NCBI GenBank assembly: GCA_022579005.1
Contig: MU401487.1
Location: forward strand, 62,001-126,000
Reading direction: 5' to 3'
Source: Poronia punctata
Lineage: Eukaryota; Ascomycota; Sordariomycetes; Xylariales; Xylariaceae
DNA: 64,000 bases
Shown here piece after piece: positions 35,101-47,480 of the stretch. The notes below the pieces were generated by a model. That model was given only the letters and a program-made list of their open reading frames with translations. It had not been told where the DNA came from and did not search any database. Both the position numbers and the translations under genes were made by a program. The first letter of the stretch is position 1; every line of letters begins with the position of its first letter.

Positions 35101-36320
35101 GATCCTTCTGCAAGCCAGCGGGGTATCGGAATAGGTACTTAGAAGTTAGAGGCTCCCCCGGGGTTCTCCCGCGACGGTATGAACCGCACCTTGTGCTCAA
35201 GGCCCCCCCCCCTAAAATGAGGTTATTATATGAGTAAGCGAGACCTGACTCTACGATATCTATCCGCACCACACAGTGCAGCAGTCCGAGTCGTAGGTAA
35301 TTCGCATCGAATATAACTCGGCAGGATCCGCTTTCCAGATCAAGACATCATGGGGACGCCAAGTTCCAATAGAGAATAGGTATTCCCATGCCCGGCTATT
35401 GGAATCGACAATCCTGAGCCCGCACATACACGTACCTACGAGTAGCTGCAGAGGAAAGTGACATACAGAGATGGTATGTATACATCCTAATAATTAGGCA
35501 TGATCAAGATGGACGTCTTGCAGCGACAACTCAAGGGGGTCGAAATCCTATCGCGACACAATCGAAAGGGACTCGTTTTGTGTATCTGGTACCCACTACC
35601 AAGTCGAGTCGAATACCTACTCGTACTTGGTAGTAGGAAGCAATCAGTTCAAAAAGTCCACGGTCCCTGAAACGCTAGTAGACATGACTGTGAACATATT
35701 CGGCACAATGGGTTACAGTTACGGTTTTCTGTTCTATGTATGTCTCACTTGCCCTCGGCTGCGCTCTATTACACGAGCAAAAACTTCTAGAAATGCTAGA
35801 GGCAAGGAAGACAGCGTAGGGAAACCAATGACGCGCAGAGACAAGGAACTAGCCGTCTGTACTGTGTTTTTTTTTACTTGTCATGCTGATACCCTACATG
35901 TACTCGTAAGAAACGGGCCAGAATACGTTTCGATTGTTCTAGGCGAACTCTAATAAATGGCGAATGGTCCTACGCCCGACGGCGCCAGCCTTGGCTCTTG
36001 TATTGTAGATTGCGTGATTAAGGTACGATAGCCATTCCACCGTCGAGAGCCAATGCCCATCTAGTTTAATCTCCTGCTACCGGAAGGGTGATTTTTGGAT
36101 ACGACGGCAACCGCTCTGATTGGTCGCTCATCCACTTGGAACTTTCATTATCCTCACCTTGTCATGTTTAACAATCTCGGGGTAATAAAACGTTAACCAT
36201 GTCGGGGGAGCGCCTCTATTGCGGGAGGAGTATGGGGAAGCATCGATATCTTGGGCGGAAATATTGCACCTGCAAAGGTACCTATATACCTAATAGATTA
36301 CCTGAATATCCCTGCCTGTC

Positions 36321-36677
36321 AGTCAGAAAACAGTTGATGTCGTGCTTGGGGCTGCTGCAAAAGAAAAAGTTGAGGTGGGCATGTGTGAGCATATTGATAA
36401 GCTGACGGACGATATAACAACATTTTACAAATGCATGGGTGTCGATATTGATATTCCTACCACCTGTAAAGCAGAACTTATCAGGATTAAACCCCCTTCC
36501 CCAGTCTGCCCAGGAGATAAACTTGAAGTTCGGACCGACCCCACTAAATTACGTGTACCTACAAGAGGGCGCTCTAAACTTTCCACGATTCACAGCACTA
36601 GGTCAAGATGGCTTGTAATTACCTACTTCCGAGTCTCTCCGCGCAGACGATGCTACAGTCGAATTGTTTATAAATAA
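36321..36677 (+). pseudogene. Coding-like fragment, unidentified
   Basis: A frame of about 110 codons reads KTVDVVLGAAAKEKVEVGMC and continues DKLTDDITTFYKCMGVDIDI. Its composition and Cys spacing look protein-like against the surrounding noise. A short upstream frame from the ATG at 36199 ends in a GT donor, and a CAG acceptor sits at about 36321, but joining them puts this frame out of phase. I do not recognise a family. It may be a gene remnant or a small secreted-type gene with an exon I missed. Confidence 0.2.
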
Positions 36678-38016
36678 ACTCGGTTTACTTTAGTCCTATA
36701 TGTACGCATTCAAGTCAAGGTATTGTAATATGCTTCCAGTCCACTCTCAAGAGTAAAAGTAAGTAATTATAGACAGCGAGGTAGGTAAGGTAGGTGACAT
36801 GCTACCCTCCCTATACCAAGCCTCAAAGTACGTGGGGATACGTTGGAGGTATCCAATACCTACCAAGTACTGTACCGCCAAGAAGTTGGAACCTGTAGAT
36901 GTTCAACTTTGGATTCAATTGTTTCTAGGTAACCGCTACTTGCCTGAGATTTCCTGGAAACGTATCTTGTTGGAGAGAAGGCATAATTGGATTCCTCAAA
37001 TTAAGCTTAGTCTGAGAGTAGGTTCTATCACTTACTCCGCATTTAGTACCATATCAGCATTAGCACATACATACACCCACCTTTTTCTTCCACTTCTCTG
37101 CAGTAGTGAAGAGGACTAGGTACAGAGATTGATAGTCAATCAAAGTACACGATACAGCGTATACCTACCTACCTCTACTGGCGCCGGTGCACGTGTAGGT
37201 AGAAGACCCGCGCCCGCCCGTGCCCGCTCGGCTTCGAAGCTCCAACCCCCATCTACCTATCCTTTTACCTCGAATCCCGCTCCGCTAGAGATAGATCTAC
37301 CACGAACGTAACATTGCGCTGCGCTGCGCATCGCTTCGTCCCAACTATACCTACGCACTTTACCTATCTAAACCTACCTACAGGACGAAAACCGAACCCG
37401 AGCGTCCATACGGTGCACTTGGTATCACTGAAACCCAAGGCGCTCATCTGTTCTTTGCAGCTACCGATCCCTTCAGCTGCAAGGCTGGCTTGCTGCCATC
37501 ATCAAAGTCTACTGTTGAGGGAACACCCCATGTCTTGTCTGCGGAAGCCGGCTGCAACACCAAGAACAGGCACAGACACACGCACGATTACGGGCGCAGG
37601 ACTTGGGTCAGGAAAAGAGATAGTTGCTGGAACGAATAGTCGTATCGATATAAATATTGGGAGTGTGGTGTGGGCCGTCCATTGCTGCGCGTCGACCACG
37701 CCTCGAACTGCTACTCAGGTATAATAATATCCCCCCCGGACCATCATCGTCAAACCTGAGGGTTGGAAAAAGAAGGAAAAGAGGTAGAAGCTATGCTGTC
37801 CGTCTTTTATAACTCTTCCTTGTTTTCCACCTTCTAGAGCCGCATTGAGCTTTACTGGGTCGTATCTGGATTTGAACCTTGGCCACACTTGCGGCTTACT
37901 GCTTGTTAGGAGTGGCGCGTTCTACCTCAGGACCCAGACATCGCCTTTGCTTCTTTGTTCCGTGTCTCGATACCTTGTTTTCAATCATGCTGATGACCTA
38001 CACCATGATAGACCGG

Positions 38017-40048
38017 ATGGCCACTGTGACTGAGCATGTGCCCAGAAGCGCAGCCGGTCGCGAAATAGAGGAGGGATTGGGCCCACGTAGGATCCCTATC
38101 ATCACGACTTCGACCCCGAACCCAACCATAAAGACATCGGCGCCCTCGCCGTCCGGCGGAGATCCCATGGATATTACGACACCCACGAGTTCCTCTGCTG
38201 CACAAAGCACCCGGAGGAACTCGGACGATGATGCGAGCGACCCCCATGATCGCAAGAACAACGCCTCAAGCGAACAGACAGGCGCTGCTACCAATACGAT
38301 GCCGGCACCTTCCACCATACCGTCTTCTACGGCAGCGCCGACTTCTGCACCGGCGCCAGCAGCTGCCGCCGCTGCTATTCATCAACCTAAGATCGTTCAG
38401 ACGGCATTTATCCACAAACTATACAAGTATGCCTTTGTTATAACCGTGGATTGAGTCTATGGCTAACTAGTCTGTAGCATGTTGGAAGATCCAAACATAC
38501 AACATCTCATCAGCTGGTCGAGCTCTGCCGAAAGCTTCGTCATGTCTCCTACTCATGACTTCTCCAAAGTTTTAGCGTATGTCTGTTGTGTCGTGTGTAG
38601 TGCAGGGAAGGAATAGTGATTGACGAAAATTTAGGCAATATTTTAAGCACACTAATATTTCTTCGTTTGTTCGTCAGCTGAATATGTACGGCTTCCACAA
38701 AGGTTAGTCTTGTCCTTTGGCCCCATCTCCTGTCCCTCTTACCCCTTTCCTGTCGGGCGCCCCCCCAAATATTGACATGTTTCTGTAGTCAGCGATGTTT
38801 TTCACACCGGCAACCCCGAAACTGCACTCTGGGAGTTTAAGCATGGCAACGGGAACTTCAAAAGGGGTGACTTGGTGGGATTACGAGAGATCAAGAGACG
38901 CGCATCGCGCCATGCTCTTGTCCATCGGGATTATAACAACCAGAAACCCACGCCTCCGCAACCGGGGACCCCTGCCGAGCCTATGCAACCCATTCATGAC
39001 GGGTCTGATCCGCGACTTGCAAGCTTTGAACATTCACTGTATGACATCAACGCCAAGTTACAGCGAAGCGAGGAAAATGCGCAATATATGCATATCAAGC
39101 AGCAAGCCATGGCGGACACCATCAACCGATTGCTACAGTTCAACCAGGAACTGTCCAGAACAATTCTGTCTCTAGTGCCGCCCGAGAACCCGATACATAG
39201 GGATGGTGAGTTTTCTTTTATCCCAGTCATACCTTTCTTCGAACCAACTTCTTTCTCGTCTCGGGTCCTAACCTATACTAGTCATTACCTTGCAAGGCGA
39301 GATTCACCGGCAGAGTGAATACTTCTTGGCTTCTGAGGAACCACTCGAGCCCCCAGTCTCAACCAGGAGCCAGTATTTTGCCAATCTCGAGAACCCACCT
39401 GTGTCTCCCCGTCAGCTGGCGCAAGATTCACGCCCACCAATGTATCAAGCCAAGAGCGCCAATTTCTACCGGCCGTCGGTACCGTCCAACTTATCTATCG
39501 GCTCGCGCCGGCAGTATGGGTCGATTAGCGGTGCACCGTCCCAATTATCTCCCTCCCCCCTCCGGTCTCAAGCCGTACCACCGCCTCCTGGACCCCATCC
39601 CCTCGCGGCAGCCGAACCTCCGCCAAACAGCCTGGCTCGGCGTCACACCTCGGCAGACATTCGCGCGCATGGTTGGCAGCCAAACCCACCTCCTTTCGTG
39701 GGTTCCGGCCCTCCATCGTCACACTGGCCATCTTCCCCTAGCCGAGCGCCTATGGAAGACCACCGGATCCGCGAGCCACCATCCGGGTACTCTCTCTCAC
39801 GACCGGCAACACCGCCCGCGCCGCCGTTCTCCAATGGAAACGTTGGTAGCAATCTAGAGAGCTTGAATAGTTGGACTTGGACCTCGGCCAACCGGGAGAA
39901 CAAGAACCTTTCGATTCGAGATATCTCCGCCCCACCTACGCGGAGAGGAAGCATGGCCCATATCCTGAACCCCACGGATACGGCCGAGCGAGAGGACGAG
40001 GACGACATGAGGAGAGACGATGAGCGTAAACGCAAACGAATGCAATGA
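38017..40048 (+). CDS. sfl1: HSF-type DNA-binding transcription factor, Sfl1-like
   Basis: Five exons, 38017-38426, 38478-38576, 38635-38702, 38789-39205 and 39282-40048, give 586 residues. Residues 1-120 are Ser/Thr/Pro/Ala-rich. The heat-shock-factor DNA-binding domain spans about 123-235: KIVQTAFIHKLYNMLEDPNI, ISWSSSAESFVM, then QYFKHTNISSFVRQLNMYGF and ALWEFKHGNGNFKRG. The recognition helix (SSFVRQLNMYGFHK) is intact. The region after it carries a short coiled coil (LYDINAKLQRSEENAQYMHI) rather than the long trimerisation repeats of Hsf1. The C-terminal 250 residues are Pro/Ser-rich and end in a basic RKRKRMQ. This organisation fits Sfl1, a repressor/regulator of morphogenesis in yeasts, rather than Hsf1 or Skn7 (no receiver domain). 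The start is uncertain: Met codons in frame also occur at 37879, 37987 and 38005. Confidence 0.88.
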
Positions 40049-41052
40049 CAGCCCCCTTACTGGGCTGCGGCGACTTGAAAATACCTGTTCACCGGGTACT
40101 TGAATATTTCCCGCGTATTGGATCGCATGTGGATGATAACGCAACCAGGAGGCCGGCTTCTTTTCATAGAGGTACATATGGGCGGATTAGCGAGTCTTTT
40201 TTTCGGATGCCCCAAGTGACACCGTATCAAAAACAGCATACAGCTTCAAGCGGCCCTTTTATCTCGAGGGTTCCTTTATTTTTACGCTGAAGCTGATATT
40301 CTATTTTGTTTTTCTCTTGTGTTTTTGCTATTTCTTTTGCAAATCGAAGCTTATATTCACATTGGCAAAGAAACACCAACAGAATTGGGCCTGTCAATTA
40401 GTTTTGCCGGGCTTGCCTGTCTTGTCTATCTATGTTAGGGCCTGGAGCTGGTTCCTTCGGCGTCCAAATAGCTAAGTTGTTTGGATGGAACTTTTTATAC
40501 TTGGTACGGTCAAACCGTGTCCCTTCACGCATTTGGACACATGACGCGTAAAATACTACGTCCATCATTGTTTGTTTATTACACGCCCTTTATCGTCTAA
40601 GGATGGGATTTGTATTATACCCAATACCATTTGCCTTTTCTTTTTGTGTAGCCGGCGGCACAGATGCCATGTTATCTGACAGATATCCAGATGAAGAGAG
40701 GATGAATACCTACTTGTATGACATTTTGCCAAGGCGTATATACAAAGCCTGTCTTTGTGCCTCGGATCTTGTTTAATATTTGTATTTTTAGCTAAACAAG
40801 CCGTAGATAGGGGCACATAATTCACAATAGTAAATAAGCTGAAAGACTGGTTGTCTGCTGTATGCGAATAACTATCAATAGCTAGATTCCTATTCTTACT
40901 TGAGGTGATTCCCCCTTTTCCTGCTTTCCACCTATCAATCTTCATGGTACACCAGAGAGGTATATGGGTATGTCTATACATCATCATCACAGTATTTACT
41001 CTTATTTTACGTAGTCTAGAGTTTATTAACGTATTTATTATATCTGTATTTA
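40049..41052. other. Convergent 3' region
   Basis: About 1.0 kb between the Sfl1-type gene and the next minus-strand gene, both ending here. T-rich 3' UTR-like DNA; no gene seen. Confidence 0.5.
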
Positions 41053-41817
41053 TCACTCTCCATTCTCTCGAGGTACGCTTGGAATCTCCCCTTCTCCCTT
41101 CTCCTTGCTCCTAGTTTTGTTTTTATTCTTCTTCCGTTTCCTCTTTTTTGTCTGTGTGGCGGCGGCGGAGTTGGTGCCATCCCTCACTGCTACTTCATTA
41201 GTATTGTCTCCTTTCGTGGTATCGTCGACCTCTTGTATTACGTCTGCCGGTATGTTTATGTTTGCTGCCACGTCTTCTTCTTGTTTATCATCGGGAACCG
41301 GGCCTTGTTCTTGTTCTTCTTGCTTGTCATCATCATCATCCCTCCTCACCCTCTTCTTCGCCCTACCCAAACCACTCCTCCCAGGCTCTTCATCACTACT
41401 ACTCTCCTTTTCTCTCCTATCAATCCCCCCCACTCCTCCTCCTCCCCCGCCTCCTGGTCTTTTCCGACCTAGTATACGACCGCGCAACATTTGCGTTTTT
41501 TGCGCTTGCGCTTGTTGATTGCTGCTGTTGGATGATATTCCGAAACCGAAACCGAGACCGGTGTTGGGATCTTGTTGGGCGCTGAAGAGGTTGTCTTCTG
41601 CCTCGTGCCGACTTGTGGATGTGGTTGTGGTTTTGGGTGTGGATACGGATGCGAGAGCTGAGAAAGAAGATGATGATGGTTTGGCGGTGGTTGATGGTTT
41701 TGCGGATGGCATGAATGAGCGGACTATTCGCATCTGGGCCTCGATTTGTGTTTGGACTCTGTTCATTGTTGCTGTGTAGTCTGGCGCCGGGTTTGCGCCT
41801 TTGGATGTTGGTGCCAT
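41053..41817 (-). CDS. Basic/acidic low-complexity conserved fungal protein (DUF3245-like)
   Basis: A single exon. From the Met at 41817 it is 254 residues; the frame stays open to an earlier Met at 41943 (296 residues), whose extra part is Lys/Pro/Ser-rich and leader-like. The N-terminal segment DYTATMNRVQTQIEAQMRIV is a likely conserved helix, followed by FMPSAKPSTT, an EDNLFSAQQDPNTGLGFGFG block and MLRGRILGRKRPG. The rest alternates acidic runs (DDDDDKQEEQEQ) with a Lys/Arg-rich end (KKRKRKKNKNKTRSKEKGEG), as in nucleolar proteins. The helix plus LRGRILGRKR layout suggests the fungal DUF3245 group, of unknown role, but I hold that label loosely. Divergent from the succinyl-CoA ligase gene. 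Confidence 0.7.
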   Translation of the reverse strand: MAPTSKGANPAPDYTATMNRVQTQIEAQMRIVRSFMPSAKPSTTAKPSSSSFSALASVSTPKTTTTSTSRHEAEDNLFSAQQDPNTGLGFGFGISSNSSNQQAQAQKTQMLRGRILGRKRPGGGGGGGVGGIDRREKESSSDEEPGRSGLGRAKKRVRRDDDDDKQEEQEQGPVPDDKQEEDVAANINIPADVIQEVDDTTKGDNTNEVAVRDGTNSAAATQTKKRKRKKNKNKTRSKEKGEGEIPSVPRENGE

Positions 41818-42549
41818 GTTTTTATGGTTTGTAGTTGGGGACTTTGAAGGTTTTGCTCTTTGACTTCCTAGTTTCTTCTTCTTTTTTGGTCTCCTGGTCG
41901 AAGGAACGGGCCTGGGTCTGGTTTGAGGCGACGTTGAATTCAAGATGTTGGCGCATTCATGGGAACATTTCCATTTCTACTGAGTACGAGTACGAGGATA
42001 CGTAGAATCACAATCGGCTCCGATCGGCGATAAGGACTTTGGTGGGGCCCACTTACGAGTACTCACTTGTGTTGTTGGTCTTCTTGTGACGATGTTCAAG
42101 GCAGGATAAACGTGTGTACACGTACTTGTACAGACAAAGAATGACAAGAGCTACCCTGCATAGACAGGTGGTGGACCCAGCAATTTTAACTATTTGTTTC
42201 ATCTTGATTTTTAAATGGTTGTTTCCCTTTGCCGGGTGGAGCCGAATGACATTATTGCCTAGGTTTAGAAGGTGAACTAGGTCAAGCTCCAACGTATGAC
42301 AGGTGGTTGACAAGCTCTCTAAGTTTTAACATGCGTGTCCAAAGCCAATTCCCATTCATGTGACAGAAACAGCCAATCCCTTTTCTGACCGCATCCCAGC
42401 TCCTCACACACCCGGAGCTTGTAGAAGAAACGACTACGCCCTTGTCATCCCACCTGATTGCGAGCGGTCCTTTTTTATTTATTTTAGTTTTCGTGCCTTT
42501 GGTGTCTTGTCTTTCCTGTATTTAATTTGGTACCCCTATAGCCGCCGTC
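41818..42549. promoter_or_regulatory. Divergent promoter region, DUF3245-like gene and succinyl-CoA ligase
   Basis: 732 bases between outward-facing start codons, with two ACGAGTAC octamers at 41986-41993 and 42055-42062. A T-rich then CCTTT-type pyrimidine stretch lies about 70 bases before the ligase ATG. No specific binding site is recognised. Confidence 0.4.
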
Positions 42550-44146
42550 ATGTTCAACTTTGTGCGTGGCCGCGCCGCGGCATCTGCCCTGCGCTCGTCC
42601 AAGGTGAGATAAAGAGCTACCCATCTAAACGTCATCCCACCTTGCGCGACTTTCATCTAGAGCTTTTCATCTATGGCATAATACTTGTTCCACAATAGTG
42701 CATTGACGTTTAGTTTTATCTTACAGACAGCCCTCACCCCCTCGACTAGAATCCCCGGCCTCGCCCAACAACGGAGAAACCTGAGTATCCACGAATATCG
42801 CTCAGCCGACCTCCTGCGACAGGTAGAGCTCCTCTTTCTTTGCTGGGAAAGCCGATGGACATGACCCCTGACCGAGAAAAATTTAGTATGGCATTGGTGT
42901 ACCTAAGGGCTCCAACGCCACATCCGCTGCCGAGGCCGAGAAGATCGCAAAGGAGATTGGTGGTGAAGATATGGTTATCAAGGCCCAGGTTCTCGCCGGT
43001 GGCCGTGGCAAGGGAAGCTTCGACAACGGCTTGAAGGGCGGCGTTCGCGTCATCTACTCGCCTACCGAGGCCAAGATGTTTGCCGACCAAATGATCGGCC
43101 ACAAGCTCATCACCAAGCAGACTGGTGCGGCTGGCCGCCTCTGCAACTCGGTCTACATCTGCGAGCGCAAGTTTGCCCGCCGCGAGTTCTACCTGGCTAT
43201 CCTCATGGACCGCGCCTCCCAAGGCCCCGTCATCGTCTCCTCTTCCCAGGGTGGTATGGATATCGAGGGTGTCGCCAAGGAGAACCCCGAAGCCATCATG
43301 ACCACGCACATCGATATCAACAAGGGCGTCACTGACGAGATCGCACGCGATATCGCCACCAAGCTTGGCTTCAGCGAGCAGTGCATCGAGGACGCCAAGG
43401 ACACCATCCAGAAGCTGTACAAGATCTTCCTGGAGAAGGATGCCACTCAGATCGAGATCAACCCCCTTTCCGAGACCTCTGACCACCAGGTGCTCTGCAT
43501 GGATGCCAAGTTCGGCTTCGACGACAACGCCGACTACCGACAGAAGGACGTCTTCCAGTGGCGCGATACCACGCAGGAGGACCCCGAAGAGGTGCGCGCC
43601 GCTGAGTCGGGCCTCAACTTCATCAAGCTGGACGGTGATATCGGTTGCCTGGTCAACGGTGCCGGTCTGGCCATGGCTACCATGGACATCATCAAGCTCA
43701 ACGGCGGCCAGCCCGCCAACTTCCTCGACGTCGGCGGTGGCGCCACGCCCGCGGCTATCAAGGAGGCCTTTGAGCTCATCACCAGCGACTCCAAGGTGAC
43801 GGCCATCTTCGTCAACATCTTTGGCGGCATCGTGCGGTGCGACGCCATCGCCCACGGCCTCATCAACACGGTCAAGACCCTGAACCTCAAGGTGCCCATC
43901 ATCGCCCGTCTCCAGGGAACCAACATGGAGCAGGCTCACCAGCTCATCAACGACTCTGGCATGAAGATCTTTTCCATCGATGATCTCCAGAGCGCGGCTG
44001 AGAAGTCGGTACAGCTTTCCAAGGTGGTGAAGATGGGTAAGCAGCTCTCATACTATTCCATTTGAAACTTGACAAAACGGCTAACGGTATCCCCCTTTTT
44101 AGCTCGTGACATCGACGTCGGAGTCGAATTCAGCTTGGGTATTTAA
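42550..44146 (+). CDS. lsc2: Succinyl-CoA ligase, beta subunit, mitochondrial
   Basis: Four exons, 42550-42603, 42727-42822, 42887-44036 and 44103-44146, give 447 residues. The N-terminal 36 residues are Arg/Ala/Ser-rich without acids ([18 protein letters not shown]...), a mitochondrial presequence ending near RRNLSIHEY. The ATP-grasp half has [41 protein letters not shown] and [10 protein letters not shown]. The ligase half has [18 protein letters not shown] and [17 protein letters not shown], and the C-terminus is [12 protein letters not shown]. With the alpha subunit it converts succinyl-CoA to succinate with ATP or GTP formation in the TCA cycle; nucleotide preference cannot be read from the sequence with confidence. 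Codon use is strongly biased toward C- and G-ending codons, consistent with high expression, and produces a long meaningless antisense frame. Confidence 0.97.
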
Positions 44147-47100
44147 GCGACTGTCATTAGAAAGTTGCTTTTCTTGTTTGATCGGTTCCCCATCATAACT
44201 AACTTTATCATCAAGGGTAAAAAAATTGAAATAAAAATATTAAACGCCCAAACCCTCCAAACCAAATGCAACCAAACCAAAGCCCGCATAGGTTACTACT
44301 ATCGTCGGTTTGAAAAAGGGGGAAAATGTGATTAAAGGGATGAGAGGGAATAATGAATTGAAATAGACCTGGAAAGGGGGAGGGGGGAAACAAACCGGGG
44401 CGCGTGGGGAAACAAACAATGCTTTTTTCTCTCACAAACTGATTGCTTGCTTGCATGCGTTGCATCTTTCTTCCTTTTTTTATTATTAAAACGTATAGAC
44501 TCCCTCATCATATGTTCTATCATCTTCATCATCCTTCTTCTCCCTGATGTCCTTTATGTGTGCGATGATGTTGTTCAGTCAATACAATGGCGCTCGTTTC
44601 TACAATATGATTCATTCGTGCCTGTCATATTTGTTATTCACAAGCGAGGTAGCAGGCCAGGAGGAGGATGGCCTTTGCGCGTCTGTTGTGTCTTGCCTTG
44701 CCTTGCCTTACCTTGCCTGCCTTGGAATGACTTGACCTAGACCCTTGCCTCGCTTCTTCCTTTTCATATTTCCCTTCTTTAGGTCTGCCTTTCAGAAATA
44801 TTTGTTGTTATACCTTAAGTATTCTGTCCTAACCTAGATTTACCTAGTATATGTCGAGTTCCCACAGACTCACTCATCTCTCTGCTTACAAGCGTAGTTC
44901 AGGGATGATACAATGAACCTCGGGGGCAGGTTTGTTAACAACCCCGGCCTGCCCAGTTTCGTAGGGAAGCTTACTTACCTACCTGGCATAGGCGACTGAT
45001 CCTAGATAGGCTCCGAACATCAGCCTCCCTTTCATTTGTGTGCGTGACAGGTTGACAGACTGATAGGTAACGTAGACATCGCTGTGTTCACAAGGTGTCG
45101 CCTTATACTCCTGCTTACTTAGACTACACACACCTAAACCTTTCGCCCGTGGCCTTTGTTCAAAACTTACTTTCCTTTTCTTTATACTCGACCGACCTTT
45201 TAGGCGCAACCAGTTTGTTTAATCGCTTGCTGAACATCTACCGAGGCAGTTGACATTCCATTTCCCCGGACAGGAAGGAACATCCTATCTACAGACATAG
45301 GAACAACAATGAGAGGAAGTGAAAAAAGCAAAAAAAGGAACACCAATCCTGAAGGCCCCCCCCCCCAAATGTAACCGTGGGGATTTTATCATACCCCACA
45401 GGTTCGCTGCTATGTCCCGGTGGCGTATAGGGGGTGGTTGGTCCAGAATACCAGACGAACGAATGTGGTGTAACATTCTTACAAAGTGGCGATTTGGAGA
45501 TATATTCTTTCTTTCCCTGGGGACAAAAAAGCTTCGGGATTGATAGGTAGTTCATGAGTTTGAATGGCCTCTTCAAATGCCGGAGTACAAGTGGTCTTGT
45601 AACGAGATGCAGCTGTATGCCTCTGATATATGGGGGGGTTTGTTACTTTGGGTTGTCTCTGACAAGTAGGAAGCGGCGCAGAGTCGCCTCCTGGCTCAGC
45701 CTTGCGATGAGAACTGCGTAGTAACGGATTGTTTCTGACACGGTCATGTGGTAATGTTGAATATATCATTGCTGTCAAGGGCCAAAAGGGAATGCTGAGT
45801 TCGGAGGATGATACCATATTCGAATGCGATCTGCGAGAAAAGGAAGCATAAAATGCGACTTTGCTGCGCATCTGGTTTTGTGCTCCTCAAGAACTTTGGT
45901 CTATTAATACAAGCACCGGCGCCTGGCTACTGGCCCGCCCTTTGTTTGTACACATGCCGTTACAGAGCATATGCACTTCTTTAAGCTTTCTGTCCGAATT
46001 GGTATACTACGAGCAGGCTGCCGCTAGCCTGCCTACCCGTAATGCAACGGCGGGGTGGGGCTGGCTGTTGTTGATGTACGAGCATGTTCGTTCATTGCTC
46101 CAACTTGACGCTCTAGCTGGAGATCAGGGTAGCAATATGTGCCGGAATCACACAAGCTGTTGCTGATCAGACTGGATTTCACAAAGCTTTGTTGTACACG
46201 TCCGTTTATCTTCACCGGGGTCCCCGCGCTCGCGTGAGTGGGGGCCGGGACTATCCGGGACCGCGGTGGTTCGGGAATGAGCCGGGGCCATTGGAGTAGG
46301 TATTGTGGCATAAGATAAACAAAGCGCATTGTAAGACTAGCCCTATGCGACTGTCGCAATACAGCGTAGCACGGTTCGCATACCTGAGCTCGACCAATAG
46401 TTTGGCACAGAGTTACTTGTAACTCCCAGCTGAAGCTTGGTGGTCTTGGGAAGCTTCGCGCTTTTTGGATTGCTTCTTGGCTAGTCTGGGCGCCCCGAGA
46501 ACGGAAACACAAGGATGCGGTGACGGGTGGAGGAGTATCAATGCCACCTAGAAGTAGGTATAGGTAGCTACACTTTTATACATGGTCCGACTTTTGGGCC
46601 CTTGGAGCTCGGCAAGTCTTGGGCCTGACCAGCAAAAGCATTATCTCCGCATGGTGAAGAAAGACTGATAAAGACCAATAGAATCTGGGGACGGCCAGCG
46701 ACAAGGTGTCCGCCGCCGAAAAGAGGACGTAGATAGTAAAGATGAAGATAGATCGACAGCAAGAAAGTACCGGTCTGGCGGGTAAAGTGTCTGTGTATTC
46801 GCGAGGACTCAAGCGGCTGCGGCCTAGATTATTCTTCAGATAGGACTCAACTCGAAACGTGACTGTCAGGATCGTTAGTGGGTTCTTGTGTAACTTGGCG
46901 GCCGCGCGCGAAGCTAAGTATAAGTGTTAAAGCCAGGCTTGCGGCTTGCCCTGGAATATAGATAGATATGGGAGTTCTGGTCTCGTTTTGACATGCGTGT
47001 TTTTCTCTTTCCTCTTTTCGATATACTCTTCCTTTTGCCGTTGCGTGTATGACCAGCAAGTCAATATCATACAGTTGAAGACTTTTTACATCTCCGTACC

Positions 47101-47184
47101 TACTGTGTTGTCCCGATATCTACCTCCACCACGCCGAAGAATCAAGACTCCATTTACCGTGAAAATTAATAAACTGCGATCAAT
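44147..47184. other. 3.0 kb gene-free region
   Basis: After the ligase 3' UTR I find no supported gene. There is a CCTTG tandem stretch at about 44691-44725, a run of C at about 45358-45366, and scattered TACCTA words. Minus-strand frames of 95-160 codons overlap one another in different frames and have no codon structure. Confidence 0.5.
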
Positions 47185-47480
47185 ATGTCGTCGAGTTCAA
47201 GCCTGAAGAAGTGGTGGCGTAGTCAGATGGACCAAAGCAGATACGATAGCCTCTCATACAAGAGCGCTCCGATATGCCCTTGCGCATTTTGCTTTAGCAA
47301 CCCAGGTCGGAGTGGGAGTCGGAGCCACATAGTGAGTACTCATACATGTCCACTTGGCTATTCAGTAGACGAAAGCCTGAGTAATAGGTATAGTTGAAAG
47401 AAACAGGGGACAATTTACTAACCGTGTTTAAAGATTAGCAGAAATTCATCCAGGCGCCAAAGTACTACAACGACTCCTGA
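47185..47480 (+). CDS. Candidate 62-residue small protein, unknown
   Basis: Exon 1, 47185-47331, reads MSSSSSLKKWWRSQMDQSRY and ends SGSRSHI. A GTGAGT donor follows, a TACTAAC-type branch site lies at about 47416-47422, and an AG acceptor stands at 47437-47438. Exon 2, 47439-47480, adds QKFIQAPKYYNDS and stop. The three splice signals in correct order and the leader-like pyrimidine-rich upstream DNA favour a real gene. The protein is basic, with a CPCAFC motif that could bind a metal, and has no signal peptide. I recognise no family. A second AG three bases downstream would remove one Gln. Confidence 0.4.

Larger units (their letters stand above)
29539..37986. other. 8.4 kb gene-poor, microsatellite-rich region
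   Basis: I could not support any gene in it. Open frames are short, overlap on both strands and lack codon structure; the best exception is the fragment at about 36321-36677, given separately. It carries CA, poly-A, GGTA and GGGATTAT-type tandem repeats and poly-G at 31071-31081. Composition is ordinary, not AT-rich, so it is not a RIP block. It separates the protease from the Sfl1-type gene. Confidence 0.55.

Noticed and set aside
37314..37724. 136-codon plus-strand frame before the Sfl1-type gene
   Set aside because: No codon structure or homology is evident. It probably lies in the 5' leader or promoter of the transcription factor gene.
42746..43939. 397-codon open frame on the minus strand
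   Set aside because: It is antisense to exon 3 of succinyl-CoA ligase beta. The ligase's GC-ending codons create a stop-free opposite strand; the antisense product is a Gly/Val/Asp/Leu-rich sequence without family resemblance.
46033..46512. 159-codon minus-strand frame in the 44-47 kb gap
   Set aside because: Random-looking composition, no start context or splice partners, and competing frames overlap it.
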